Counted from the first letter of the stretch, positions 23,817 through 33,131 are shown. The stretch is 57,996 bases of DNA from Prevotella sp. (GCA_017940545.1 JAGAYI010000015.1:1-57996); one strand, 5' to 3'. The notes: a model not told the origin generated them from the sequence alone. Numbers and translations: made by a program.

Positions 23817-25190
23817 TTAATTCTCGAAATTACAAATAACATCTATACAATTACTATATACATCCAAGAATTTATCAGTCAAATCTTGATATGAGTATTT
23901 CCCATTTGCATGAGCCAAAGAGTTTCTGCGCAGACGCAGTTCTGAATATCCGCATCTTTTCATTTCCTTGATGAAGGTTGCGTTAACAGAATTTCGCGGG
24001 AATGTATTTCTGACAAAGCGAGGAAATATTTCATCTTTCTGGAACACTCTGTCTGTCAGTTTCATATTATCGAAATCTCTGTCTTTCATCCCCATGATAG
24101 AAGCAAAGATTTCTCTACTGTCTGATTCAGAGATGTCATATTCGCTCCACTTTTCATGAAAAACATAAACGATACGATATATAATGTATTCTTCAGCCAA
24201 CGGATATTCTTGTAAAATCATACCATGACGATTTGCCCATTCTATGGCAGCCTCAATGTTCTGGATATCATCCCTTGGTACAAAGGATGACATTTCCTCT
24301 TCAAGTTTATCCAAAATCTTTGTGATTGGGTGGCTCGCATCGGCAATCTCTCCACTATCCCTCATCCGCTGAAGATATTTATGAAAGCGTTTAACATATT
24401 CACCATGTCGTATGTTCTCCAGTTGGATTGTCGCTATGTATTCATCCAATTCGTCAATAGCCTCACATAGACAACATAAATCGTCTGACGCCTCATCGTT
24501 TTTATAATAAATACTATCACTAATGCTTTTAACACGACCGAATGTTATCAATTCGCTTGCTACTTGATTATATTCCTGCAGACGAGCAATATTAGTGAGA
24601 TTGATGACTGGTGCGATTCTTCCCTCAACGGGTTGTTCTTTCACTTTAAAGGCTGCTCCCAACTTCTCAAAAGCTCCATACATAATGGAAACAAGTCTGG
24701 TATCCTTCATGAACTTGGAGTAGTTGAAGAGTACAATGGAGAACAGTGGAATGGAACGGAATGCATGGGTCACGTCGAAGTAAATCTGATCATCGAATTG
24801 CAACTTGGCATAGACCGTATCGAAGATGTCCCAGATTTCTTCCTCAGAAAAACCTGCCTCAATATCATGCTCCTCAATCTGAGCCTTTAATCCAATACGA
24901 GTTTGTAAATCCTGGAGCCGATGCTGTAAGCCAATCTTTTCCGACTCATCTGTGATACGTGACTGACCATTATCGAACCAGTTGATTTCCTTTGAACCAT
25001 TCTCACCAGACTTTTCCTTGGATGTACAGAATATAAGAATTCTGTCTTCCTCCGTCCAGTCCTTACAGATATGCTCTATGAGAGCCTCCTGCACAAACCG
25101 CACAGGTGCAGATACGACACCATGGATATCGTATCTGCACTGCACGTAATTGTTTGTGCCTAAGAAGGATATAAATACTTTTCTGGGCAT
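23817..25190 (-). CDS. CARF-HEPN ribonuclease, TIGR02221/Csx1-type
   Basis: This 457-residue protein has an N-terminal CARF-type Rossmann fold (KVFISFLGTNNYVQCRYD at the start) with the DxTHG-like motif DVTHAF at 139-144, typical of the TIGR02221/Csx2 group. The C-terminal helical part ends in a HEPN motif, R422-NSLA-H427 (R-x4-H), the catalytic signature of Csx1/Csm6 RNases. By family knowledge it is activated by cyclic oligoadenylate made by Cas10 and cleaves RNA non-specifically in the cytoplasm. It overlaps nothing and lies two bases after the RAMP gene, in the same operon. Which ring size activates it cannot be told from sequence alone. Confidence 0.88.
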   Translation of the reverse strand: MPRKVFISFLGTNNYVQCRYDIHGVVSAPVRFVQEALIEHICKDWTEEDRILIFCTSKEKSGENGSKEINWFDNGQSRITDESEKIGLQHRLQDLQTRIGLKAQIEEHDIEAGFSEEEIWDIFDTVYAKLQFDDQIYFDVTHAFRSIPLFSIVLFNYSKFMKDTRLVSIMYGAFEKLGAAFKVKEQPVEGRIAPVINLTNIARLQEYNQVASELITFGRVKSISDSIYYKNDEASDDLCCLCEAIDELDEYIATIQLENIRHGEYVKRFHKYLQRMRDSGEIADASHPITKILDKLEEEMSSFVPRDDIQNIEAAIEWANRHGMILQEYPLAEEYIIYRIVYVFHEKWSEYDISESDSREIFASIMGMKDRDFDNMKLTDRVFQKDEIFPRFVRNTFPRNSVNATFIKEMKRCGYSELRLRRNSLAHANGKYSYQDLTDKFLDVYSNCIDVICNFEN

Positions 25191-25192
25191 AA

Positions 25193-27178
25193 CTAAAGTG
25201 CTTTAATAAATCTCAATCCTTTCTTAGTTATTTCTACAAGTACTTTTTCGTTTCCTTTAAATTTATCTTTCTTGCCATTCATGTCCAGTAACTGCGGAGC
25301 AGTATTTTTTCCTTCAATTAATCTTGCTTTTTTTATTGAGCCAGAAAAGAAAGTAACAATAGCCTCAGCCTGTATCGGTCCTGACGTCTTCTGTTCTATT
25401 GGATTAAGGAGTTCAGAATAAAGCGGCAGGTATTCTCCAAATTTGTTTTTCCTCGGATTATGCTGCTTACATTTTACAAATTCCTCTAGTTCCATATATG
25501 TCAATGACCTCTTGAGTCTTTCTGTTTGACGAGGATTTGTCATCAGTAGCAGTTCCCTTATTTGCGGACTTCTTTTATAATTGTGAATATGAGTTTCCAT
25601 ATAATCTATAAAAGAAGTGATAAACTTATCAATATCATCGGCTTCGAAACCTGTGGTCTCTGTAATACTATATTGACAAGCTCCATACCCGAATGCTTTT
25701 CCGAAGCCAAGTGTATGGCAATTCTGCTTCTGTAGTAAAATAGAGTAAAGTATTGCTCCTAATTCAACGGCTTTCAGGTTATGAAACCTGATACAACATT
25801 TGAACTCACTTCCTGCTCCTAAAGGTATAGCTGGATTTGTGTTCTCAAGTTGGGCATCATCAACATCAAACTCCGTCTGATAATTAAATCGCGCTGGATA
25901 CATTTTCCATCCACGCAGTCTCGCATTTCGATCCATCATAGTAGAGAATCTCGCATGATCATTCAGATAGCCATTCTCACCTAGCTGTTCAAGATATATA
26001 GGATAATATGATGGCTTAGGTGAGCCCATATAAGGAGCTATTCCGTTTTCATACTCAAATGGATAGGCATCTTCGCACATGGCATGGGAGATTAATACTC
26101 TACCTTTTAAGGATTCTTCTGTCAATGTCTCGCCAAAGATACATTCAGACATGTCGAATTTTTTATTTTTATGCTGTTCATTCAGAAAATCCTTAATTCT
26201 TTGCTTATAAGGCAATTTATACAGATAAGAGAGACCAATAGAACTGATTGTATTGTCTTCCAACTTGAAGAATACGGGAATTTTAAGTCCTTGGTTCTTT
26301 GATTTAGCTTTCCAAAAATGCCAGTCTTCAGAATCCTTATAGATGAATTCAAAATCCTTATACAACTCACTGTCATATTGTATCCTATAAACAACAGGAG
26401 ATTCCATTTCCTTGAAAACAAATTCAAAGAATTTTCCAGAAGCAGGAGTGCCACCCTTCCTTTCTTTTCTATTTCCTGGCTGTCCTGTAAATACAATCTT
26501 TCCTCTAATCGCTCCTTCTTTATTGAAATGTACACCGACTCTTCTGTCAACAGCTGCGCTATTAGGGTACAATTTATACTCATTGAACCGATAGATAGTG
26601 GAAAAGATTTCTGGACTACATTTTCTGTATTTATATTCAGCAGTCCTGTTAGCATCTTTTATTTTAACACCTTCTCCAAATAAACTGCAGAAATCCGTGT
26701 TTAGTTTTTCGTCAATCGTCTTATGTGAAATTCGGTAAGGGATACCATTGTCAGTTATTTCAATTTCACCGTCATCTCTGATAGTCATCCAACCGCAATG
26801 AACAGAATCATAGGGTAGAGAATCACGATATTGTCTATTGTTCACATCTCGGATACTATAACGCTTATTGTCAACACGTTGCATCTTACAAAAAGATAAT
26901 ATTTCCAATAAGTGACGCAACTCTCCCTTAATGGAAGTGGCTGGTATAAAAAAACTTCCGTCGGGTGTCTTATTAAATGACATAAACTCATCAGAACGTT
27001 TGTCAATTCCCTGTACATGACCATTCCTGACAAATATTGGAGTCATCGCCTTAATATTGATGCAGAAACTACCGCTGATTCCATCAGCAAAAGGAATATC
27101 TTGTGATATCTTGTTGGCCCATTCTGGAAACACTACGGTATCTGCCAATGGAACAAAGTTAAATGGTGCTTTTATCAT
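25193..27178 (-). CDS. Large RAMP (Cas7-like) protein, TIGR03986 type
   Basis: This 661-residue protein begins APFNFVPLADTVVFPEWANK, the typical opening of TIGR03986 proteins. The RAMP core signature IPATSIKGELRHLLE lies at about 78-92. Further RAMP-like blocks include RRVGVHFNKEGAIRGKIVFTG near 210-230 and, near 500, a Gly-rich HTLGFGKAFGYG typical of RAMP C-terminal loops. Large RAMPs of this type occur in type III loci and are thought to be part of, or dock on, the effector complex. It overlaps the small upstream gene by four bases (ATGA coupling). Confidence 0.85.
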   Translation of the reverse strand: MIKAPFNFVPLADTVVFPEWANKISQDIPFADGISGSFCINIKAMTPIFVRNGHVQGIDKRSDEFMSFNKTPDGSFFIPATSIKGELRHLLEILSFCKMQRVDNKRYSIRDVNNRQYRDSLPYDSVHCGWMTIRDDGEIEITDNGIPYRISHKTIDEKLNTDFCSLFGEGVKIKDANRTAEYKYRKCSPEIFSTIYRFNEYKLYPNSAAVDRRVGVHFNKEGAIRGKIVFTGQPGNRKERKGGTPASGKFFEFVFKEMESPVVYRIQYDSELYKDFEFIYKDSEDWHFWKAKSKNQGLKIPVFFKLEDNTISSIGLSYLYKLPYKQRIKDFLNEQHKNKKFDMSECIFGETLTEESLKGRVLISHAMCEDAYPFEYENGIAPYMGSPKPSYYPIYLEQLGENGYLNDHARFSTMMDRNARLRGWKMYPARFNYQTEFDVDDAQLENTNPAIPLGAGSEFKCCIRFHNLKAVELGAILYSILLQKQNCHTLGFGKAFGYGACQYSITETTGFEADDIDKFITSFIDYMETHIHNYKRSPQIRELLLMTNPRQTERLKRSLTYMELEEFVKCKQHNPRKNKFGEYLPLYSELLNPIEQKTSGPIQAEAIVTFFSGSIKKARLIEGKNTAPQLLDMNGKKDKFKGNEKVLVEITKKGLRFIKAL

Positions 27179-27576
27179 AATACCTTCTCCTTTTCTTTAA
27201 ATCCAACAAATACGTTTTTAGTGAAAGTGAGTACGGGCATACCCATGCAGTTCTCATCTTTCTTTTCTTCCCAGTAGCACAAGAACTTGAGCCAACGACT
27301 TCCCATTCGATTTGACAGAAAACTCTTTGACTCGTTGTCTTTATTAGTAAAGTCATTGGTTCCCACCTTATATTTATTAATAAGGTATTGGCCATCAACA
27401 TACTTGATGCTATACGACATGTTTTCCTCCTTGTCGTAGAGTTGTCCTTCAATGACGAAAGGATTCTTTGTTTCGTCAAAGCACATGTCTAAAGCATCTC
27501 CTACGTAAGGTTCTGGTTTTTGTTGGTTACTCCACCAAAGATAACCTTCACACTTATTTATTTTAATTGTTTCCAT
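27175..27576 (-). CDS. Small type III CRISPR protein, TIGR04423-like
   Basis: This 133-residue protein has the motif GYLWWSNQQKPEPYVG near the start and NPFVIEGQLYDKEENMSYSI at 38-57. I associate this pattern with the TIGR04423 family of type III-associated proteins, from memory. No catalytic motif is visible. Position and size would allow a structural role in the effector complex. It is coupled by a four-base overlap to the large RAMP gene. Confidence 0.7.
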   Translation of the reverse strand: METIKINKCEGYLWWSNQQKPEPYVGDALDMCFDETKNPFVIEGQLYDKEENMSYSIKYVDGQYLINKYKVGTNDFTNKDNESKSFLSNRMGSRWLKFLCYWEEKKDENCMGMPVLTFTKNVFVGFKEKEKVL

Positions 27577-27579
27577 AAA

Positions 27580-28944
27580 TTAGTTCTCCGTTATTTTAAT
27601 TGTACCTTCAAAACAACCATTGCCACGATTGACACCACCACCTAACGGAAGCATGCCAGAGCAAAGGTCTTTCAGCGTATTTTCGAAAGCAGTCTTGACA
27701 TCATCCTTACCTTCAAAAGCGCTTTTGTTAACTAACAATTTCAACTCGAAAGACAGCCCTTTAGCATAAAGAGTCTCTTCATTGAACAGAGCTCCATCAA
27801 TAGCTCCTCCAGTAAAGCGGTCGATAGACACATGGTTCAGAATCTTTGGTGAGATTGATGCTTCTTGGATAATGTCGGATATCAGAACATTTCCACGAAG
27901 TTTATTCTGCATCTTTCCATCAGCATCCTTTTCGCCTTCTGAACCAAAAACGGCTTTAACCGCCTCATTGTTCTTGCCAACATGGTCTTCAATCTTTTCA
28001 GCTTCTACTAATGTGTCGGCAAATACTCCTTTCAGTTTATTATAATGGAATGCCAAACGATGCGAGAGAGCACCTTTTACAGAAGAAGCGGGAATTAGAA
28101 CAACATGTTCACGGTCTATAACCTTAGCAGGAGCCTTGCTCCAATCAACAAACGATTCTCTAACAAAGGTCATATCCGCCTTGTCGTTACCAAAGCCAGA
28201 GCCGAAAAGTATAAAATCTACAGGCTTTAACTGCATATTGTAGGTTGTCCAACCCATTAGAGGAGTTCTCTTGAGTTCGAAAGGCGGTTCAACATCCGTC
28301 CACTCCTCACTCAACGAAGACGATTTCTTTAAATACCACTCTTTCTGATCTTTGTCAGTGAGGTCAATCAACTTGTACTGGCACTGGCTACCAACAACCT
28401 CTATTTCGCCAAAACCAGAACGGCTTCCAGAACCGATGCGGAAGGTATCGGAATTCAATGTGTTAAGCAATTCTTTGAACTTTGCATCATCTTTGTTGTC
28501 TGAAAGCATCTCCATCTCAAAGCAGAAACGAGTTCCTTTTAATACAACTTCCTCATCAAACTTGCCGCCTTTAACGGTAGCACCGCGATGACCAATCTTG
28601 GCATGCTGACGGATGGGCAATTGGATGAAATTTGCAAGGAAGTCGCTATTGAGTTTCTCCTGAGGGATAATGCCATCAAGGACGGTACAATCGCAGTCTA
28701 ACATCTTGGCCTCTGTGATTATCAGCGGCGACCCCATTTGCTGGCTACCCATATACTTATCTTCGTCCTTACCTAAAGTGTGACGTAATAATCCTGCAAT
28801 CGTAGTGCCAGGAATAAAGGGAAGACCGTTGATGTCTCTCAACACCAATGAATCGGTCTTAATACCTTTATTTCCACTACCAATATTGAGTGGTGTCTTG
28901 GTCTCGATAATAATACGTGCTATAAATCGATATTGATTCTTCAT
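27580..28944 (-). CDS. Tandem Cas7-type RAMP protein (two Csm3-like domains)
   Basis: This 454-residue protein contains two RAMP domains. Domain 1: LNIGSGNKGIKTDSLVLRD (20-37), then FIPGTTIAGLLRHTL and FRIGSGSRSGFGEIEV. D31 aligns with the catalytic aspartate D33 of Streptococcus thermophilus Csm3. Domain 2: VLIPASSVKGALSHRLAFHY near 286-305, SIDRFTGGAIDGALFNEE near 373-390 and LPLGGGVNRGNGCFEG near the end; it has no obvious equivalent of D31. Thus one of the two sites may cut target RNA. Fused Cas7 domains are known in III-D and III-E systems. The gene sits two bases after the Csx10-like gene. Confidence 0.85.
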   Translation of the reverse strand: MKNQYRFIARIIIETKTPLNIGSGNKGIKTDSLVLRDINGLPFIPGTTIAGLLRHTLGKDEDKYMGSQQMGSPLIITEAKMLDCDCTVLDGIIPQEKLNSDFLANFIQLPIRQHAKIGHRGATVKGGKFDEEVVLKGTRFCFEMEMLSDNKDDAKFKELLNTLNSDTFRIGSGSRSGFGEIEVVGSQCQYKLIDLTDKDQKEWYLKKSSSLSEEWTDVEPPFELKRTPLMGWTTYNMQLKPVDFILFGSGFGNDKADMTFVRESFVDWSKAPAKVIDREHVVLIPASSVKGALSHRLAFHYNKLKGVFADTLVEAEKIEDHVGKNNEAVKAVFGSEGEKDADGKMQNKLRGNVLISDIIQEASISPKILNHVSIDRFTGGAIDGALFNEETLYAKGLSFELKLLVNKSAFEGKDDVKTAFENTLKDLCSGMLPLGGGVNRGNGCFEGTIKITEN

Positions 28945-28946
28945 TT

Positions 28947-30380
28947 TTAATCCTCCTCTCTTGCTTTACATTTCTTGGCCATCTCAGATGCCAAATTAAT
29001 CATGATACTTTGTAAATCCTCATTGACGTGCTGCTGCATGAAAACATCAAGTCGCCCTTTACGGTTTTGTTCTTCCCATTTGTCTTTTGCAACTCCATGA
29101 TCAAGGAATGCATCAATCGCCTTGATGAGCTCTTGACTATCAGAGGTTATCATGGCTAAACTACGAATAGACCCCCATTGAGAGGCAAACTTGCCTTTCT
29201 TAAAGAATTGCTCAATATCTTTAACTACCTTTTGAACAATTTGATAGACAGTCTGATTACTATCTGCAGTTTTCTTCTTGTTAGTCAAGAAGTCAATCAG
29301 AGCAGAATTAGGCTTTGGTGCGTTTGTGGTAGCATTTTCCTCCTGCTTTTTCTCTTCTAAGGTAAATAAAGCCTTACCTTGCTCGTCAGGTTTTCCTGCA
29401 AGAAAAACAGGATTGTAGATAACCTTGCCAAAACCTTCGTTCTTGTATGAACCTACATATTGGCTCTTTTCAGGGCAGGCAGCACCATTCAGGTTGACAA
29501 CAAACACACTTCCCTTTTCAATACCACAACGGTCAGCCTCATAAGTATGACGTTTGCCATTCCATGGGGCATATTGGAAAGTACGTATCTGGCTTTTAGA
29601 CCAATCTACTTCACCGCCATCTACCCCAAGGCCTTTTGCTGTTGGTTGGCAGGTGGGATAACCATTTTCATCAAGGAATATCAAACGACCATCTGCATAA
29701 ACAGTTGCATATTCAGTATTAGACTTTGTCGAACTTACTTCTTTAAAGTCTTTTTGCTCAATAGTTACCAAACCAAATTCAGCAGAGCGTGAGTGACCTA
29801 TATGTTTCTTTCCACAGAGACTTTTTATTATCTTTTCATTCATCTCATCGGATAATTCCGATTCCACCTCGAAATACATGACTAATCCTTTGGATAACGA
29901 CTCATAACCAAACATCTGCCCATCTTTGCTACGGCGGACATCACTGTCATAGGCAGATTTGATTGTAAAATTCTTCTCGATAGCAATAGGTTTTCCTGTT
30001 GTCTCTCCAAAAGAGTAGAATCCCTCTCGGCACTGCTTGAGTTGTTTGGACTTAATATCTGGGCTATTATGATCTGTCAGATGGTGGATGTAGCACTCTT
30101 CACTGGCAGATGCCAACTTTGGATAATACATGGACGCAGGAATTTTCAGGCCTCTGATTCCATCAACAGAGGGGTGGGCATCGCCAAAGCGTACTTTTCC
30201 TGAATGAAACAGTTTCAATGATTCTGTTGAACCATCATCATATAACTTGCCTGCTACAATACCAAGGAAATTGTTGCCTGGGATAAAGTCAAGCGTTTTC
30301 TGATTTCCCTCACTACTTGATGTCTGGCTTAATACAAGGTCAGACTCGAGTGTGCATTTGAATTTTAAAGTCTTTGTCAT
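28947..30380 (-). CDS. Csx10/Cas5-like RAMP with helical C-terminal domain
   Basis: In this 477-residue protein the first ~330 residues are RAMP-like: LDFIPGNNFLGIVAGKLY at 30-47, GKVRFGDAHPSVDGIRGLKIPAS at 61-83, GHSRSAEFGLVTIE and a Gly-rich GSYKNEGFGKVIYNP near 312-326. This matches the Csx10 group, which serves as the Cas5/Csm4 subunit in III-D complexes. Residues from about 385 on are helical and basic with GKFASQWGSIRSLAMI; such a tail resembles a small-subunit (Cas11) domain, an inference only. A one-base gap separates it from the preceding cas7 gene. Confidence 0.75.
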   Translation of the reverse strand: MTKTLKFKCTLESDLVLSQTSSSEGNQKTLDFIPGNNFLGIVAGKLYDDGSTESLKLFHSGKVRFGDAHPSVDGIRGLKIPASMYYPKLASASEECYIHHLTDHNSPDIKSKQLKQCREGFYSFGETTGKPIAIEKNFTIKSAYDSDVRRSKDGQMFGYESLSKGLVMYFEVESELSDEMNEKIIKSLCGKKHIGHSRSAEFGLVTIEQKDFKEVSSTKSNTEYATVYADGRLIFLDENGYPTCQPTAKGLGVDGGEVDWSKSQIRTFQYAPWNGKRHTYEADRCGIEKGSVFVVNLNGAACPEKSQYVGSYKNEGFGKVIYNPVFLAGKPDEQGKALFTLEEKKQEENATTNAPKPNSALIDFLTNKKKTADSNQTVYQIVQKVVKDIEQFFKKGKFASQWGSIRSLAMITSDSQELIKAIDAFLDHGVAKDKWEEQNRKGRLDVFMQQHVNEDLQSIMINLASEMAKKCKAREED

Positions 30381-30381
30381 G

Positions 30382-30924
30382 TTAAGCCTCCTTTCTTATT
30401 GATATCTTACAACGTCCATAGCCACGGTTCCTGCCAGTTCCCATTCGTTTGATAAAACACATAGCATCTGCTAAAATCCCTTCCGCACCATCGGGTACGT
30501 TAAGAATCTCGCCTTCCAACTTACAGGGAACAACGGTTTCTATTTTGCGTAACGTGTTGTCTTTCGCAATGCCGTTTTCGTCAATACTCGTAGATGCGAA
30601 AGTTTGATACAGATGAGGGACTAATCCTTGTTCAACGATATATTGGTATTCTGCTATCGGCAGAGTTGCATTACCAAAGAAAGAACTGCCTGTTTTGTGA
30701 CCATCTTCATCACCAGATACTCCAAAGATATTACCGATAGTATCTTTGTCATCAGACAGAGTGGATGCAGCATCACGGAGAAGGCCTTTCAATGTACGTC
30801 CTGGAACGTAAGGCAGTCCGTTATTGTCCTTGATGACCAATGCATCAACGTCAGCGCCAGCAGCCAAACCTGAACCGCAGTGCCAATTAGAGAAAAACTC
30901 TATTTGATATTTAATCGTGCTCAT
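30382..30924 (-). CDS. Single-domain Cas7 (Csm3-like) RAMP
   Basis: This 180-residue protein has the canonical Csm3 pattern: HCGSGLAAGADVDALVIKD (15-33), then LPYVPGRTLKGLLRDA and the C-terminal GTGRNRGYGRCKISI loop. D27 aligns with the backbone-RNase aspartate D33 of S. thermophilus Csm3, so this subunit should cut target RNA at 6-base intervals. It is short but intact. It lies 11 bases after cas10. Confidence 0.88.
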   Translation of the reverse strand: MSTIKYQIEFFSNWHCGSGLAAGADVDALVIKDNNGLPYVPGRTLKGLLRDAASTLSDDKDTIGNIFGVSGDEDGHKTGSSFFGNATLPIAEYQYIVEQGLVPHLYQTFASTSIDENGIAKDNTLRKIETVVPCKLEGEILNVPDGAEGILADAMCFIKRMGTGRNRGYGRCKISIRKEA

Positions 30925-30935
30925 ACCTTATTATA

Positions 30936-32387
30936 TTATTTAGTTTGCTGATTGATGATGGTATTATATGCCAAGACATCGTAAGCCATACAACGGTTGT
31001 CTTTCTCATTGGTCAAAGCCTCAACAGCTTTGTCATCAATGAAGATTTGAAGCATTCTGTTTTTACGTTGGCCAGCCTTGTTCTTGTCTTCAATACGGAG
31101 TGATATCCAGTTTCTGATACCAGACTTGATACCATCGCCATTTTCGCTATTAAGCAATAGGCTTGCCTGTATCAAGTCTTCGACGGTATTCTTTGAGTTT
31201 TGAGGATGGATATAATATGGGCCTGCCTTGAACGAAAGGCCATCTTTGCTTGTCAGTTCTCTCACTACGATATCCTTGTAGTCGACTATAAAACTATCCT
31301 GTACTTTGTGGAACATCAGACATGAAGGCGGCAGATAATTTGTCTCAGCACCATATATAGCCTTTGTGTCCTTCTTCGCTTGACCGCACAAATCTTCTGC
31401 CAATTGATAGCCATAATAGAATGGATAGGAGGACTTGATAAAAGCAATACCCGCACAGGCTGTCAGATAGTCCTTGTCATCAGCAAAGACATGCTGTTCT
31501 TTGAGGATGTCCCCTAAATGCTTTTTAGTGGTTTCTTCAAAAGCAGTTATAAAGGCATTCGCATAGTCTAATGCCAAATCACCACGGATAATAACAGTCA
31601 TGTCATCACCACTTAGTACTACGGGGCGAATGGGAATAATCTTTTTCTCCGTAAACTTATCAGCAACTGCTTCAAAGGCAATATTAGCAGCTTCTTTGGT
31701 TGCGGTGTCCAACTTTTGAGAAAAATCCCTAAATACGTCCTTTTGCTTACCGACAACCTGAACCACTTTTCCCAGTCCATTACCATCAGCATGAATAACT
31801 GCTATCCAGTCGTTTTTGTCTGTTATGTCGGATACATTATATGCAACATTCTTGGCAGAAATGGCATCCTTGCCAAAACTCTTCTCACACAGGCCTTTTA
31901 CATTCTGGAATAACTCTTTTTGTACAGTGGATTCATCCTTGAATCCTTCAACTTTCACAACAGGAAGTCCTGTGTTATTGGCTCGTTTCACTCCAACTAA
32001 ACCTGTGGTTACACTCCGCGTCGGCTTGTTGCGCTGAACTTTCAGTAAAGCTTCAATATCATCGATGGCTTTACCAAAATCATTTTCCATAAGAACAACA
32101 GCCTGGCTGATAGTAACACCTGGTGCCATTGTCATTACTCTCTTGGGAAACTCGCGGACAACCTTTTTGCAGTCATCCTCATTCTCAAAGATAAATTTGA
32201 TGTTTCCAGCTGCACGTACTACAGATTCTCCTGTCTTTATACCACAATCTTCTATCAATTTGTCGAATACTGTTGTGCAAATCTGCTCCACCAATTCGCT
32301 GGCGCCAATGATGTGTTTTAGTTCATTGGTTTTGAAGATGAAGTCCTGGATGCCTTGTACAGCAGCACCATAAAGATACTTACTCAT
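30936..32387 (-). CDS. cas10: Cas10, HD-less with palm cyclase
   Basis: At 483 residues it is much shorter than typical Cas10/Cmr2, because the N-terminal HD nuclease domain is missing. It starts directly with the Cmr2-like YGAAVQGIQDFIFKTNELK and ASELVEQI. The first palm has HADGNGLGK (D201). The second has LSGDDMT (259-264), a variant of GGDD in which the first glycine is serine and both metal-binding aspartates (261, 262) remain. The motif LTACAGIAFIKSSYPFYYGY with AEDLCGQAK follows. I infer loss of DNase activity but intact cyclic oligoadenylate synthesis, in line with the two CARF-type proteins downstream. It lies 13 bases after cas6. Confidence 0.92.
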   Translation of the reverse strand: MSKYLYGAAVQGIQDFIFKTNELKHIIGASELVEQICTTVFDKLIEDCGIKTGESVVRAAGNIKFIFENEDDCKKVVREFPKRVMTMAPGVTISQAVVLMENDFGKAIDDIEALLKVQRNKPTRSVTTGLVGVKRANNTGLPVVKVEGFKDESTVQKELFQNVKGLCEKSFGKDAISAKNVAYNVSDITDKNDWIAVIHADGNGLGKVVQVVGKQKDVFRDFSQKLDTATKEAANIAFEAVADKFTEKKIIPIRPVVLSGDDMTVIIRGDLALDYANAFITAFEETTKKHLGDILKEQHVFADDKDYLTACAGIAFIKSSYPFYYGYQLAEDLCGQAKKDTKAIYGAETNYLPPSCLMFHKVQDSFIVDYKDIVVRELTSKDGLSFKAGPYYIHPQNSKNTVEDLIQASLLLNSENGDGIKSGIRNWISLRIEDKNKAGQRKNRMLQIFIDDKAVEALTNEKDNRCMAYDVLAYNTIINQQTK

Positions 32388-32400
32388 AATACATATAATT

Positions 32401-33078
32401 TTATTTTGTGATTTTAATCAATATTCCATAACCCACGCTGGCATTTTTACCTATGCCAATGTATTGGGGGAGAAACAGGTTCGTTTTGAACTCTATGTCG
32501 AAAGCCATCAATTTTACATTTTTGTAGGTAGTTGGTCTCTGATCTGTTATGTTGGTAATATGTAATTCCAATTGTTCTTCCAAATGAATGTCAACACCTT
32601 TCAGAAAGGAAAGAATATTACCTATTAATACCCGCTCTAATATTTGGATTCTCTCAACAAGGCTTTCTGTATTTTGATACAAAGAATAGTTCTTTGAATT
32701 AAGTGGAAGCCATCGGTGTAAACGATAAGAGACATATTCGTCCTGCATGGAGAACGGAACCTCTTTAGCTGATATCTTTTCTACGCGACATACCTCTTCT
32801 CGCGTACCAATCATAATAGAAATAGGTAATTCCAAAAGTAATTGCCCAACAAGTTCTATTCCTTCTTCTATACAAACGATAGCAGCCTTGCCATTCAGTC
32901 GCTTATATTGAATGAGGGGGTATGAATAACGGAAAGTATCCTCTCCTGTATGGTTATGATACAGCACATCAGCCTTATCACCAAGACTCTTTAATACCGC
33001 TCCACGAAAGAGGGGTATTTCCTTGTGACTAATCTCGGTATCATAAAAGACAATTAGTGTGCGGATATATTTTTCCAT
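32401..33078 (-). CDS. cas6: Cas6 CRISPR RNA endonuclease (Bacteroidetes type)
   Basis: This 225-residue protein is first in the operon. Its pattern fits the Cas6 variant common in Bacteroidetes: an N-terminal ferredoxin-like strand (YIRTLIVFYD), SYPLIQYKRLNGKAAIVCI near 52-70 and the C-terminal glycine-rich loop LPQYIGIGKNASVGYGILIKI. It processes the array transcript at the repeat 3' side to leave an 8-base tag. His and Lys candidates for catalysis exist, but I cannot assign them. It is preceded by a perfect promoter and is 75 bases from the NADAR gene. Confidence 0.88.
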   Translation of the reverse strand: MEKYIRTLIVFYDTEISHKEIPLFRGAVLKSLGDKADVLYHNHTGEDTFRYSYPLIQYKRLNGKAAIVCIEEGIELVGQLLLELPISIMIGTREEVCRVEKISAKEVPFSMQDEYVSYRLHRWLPLNSKNYSLYQNTESLVERIQILERVLIGNILSFLKGVDIHLEEQLELHITNITDQRPTTYKNVKLMAFDIEFKTNLFLPQYIGIGKNASVGYGILIKITK

Positions 33079-33099
33079 AGGATTTAGTTATTGATGCCA

Positions 33100-33131
33100 C
33101 AAAGATAGTAAATAAATGAATATATACCAAA
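33100..33131 (-). promoter_or_regulatory. Promoter of the type III cas operon
   Basis: On the minus strand TTTG, exactly 20 bases, TATCTTTG. The leader to the cas6 ATG is about 15 bases. No other box of this quality lies within the ten-gene operon starts I inspected, so one transcript is likely. Confidence 0.85.

Noticed and set aside
30936-32387. Calling Cas10 inactive because GGDD is altered
   Set aside because: Both aspartates are kept; only the first glycine is replaced by serine.
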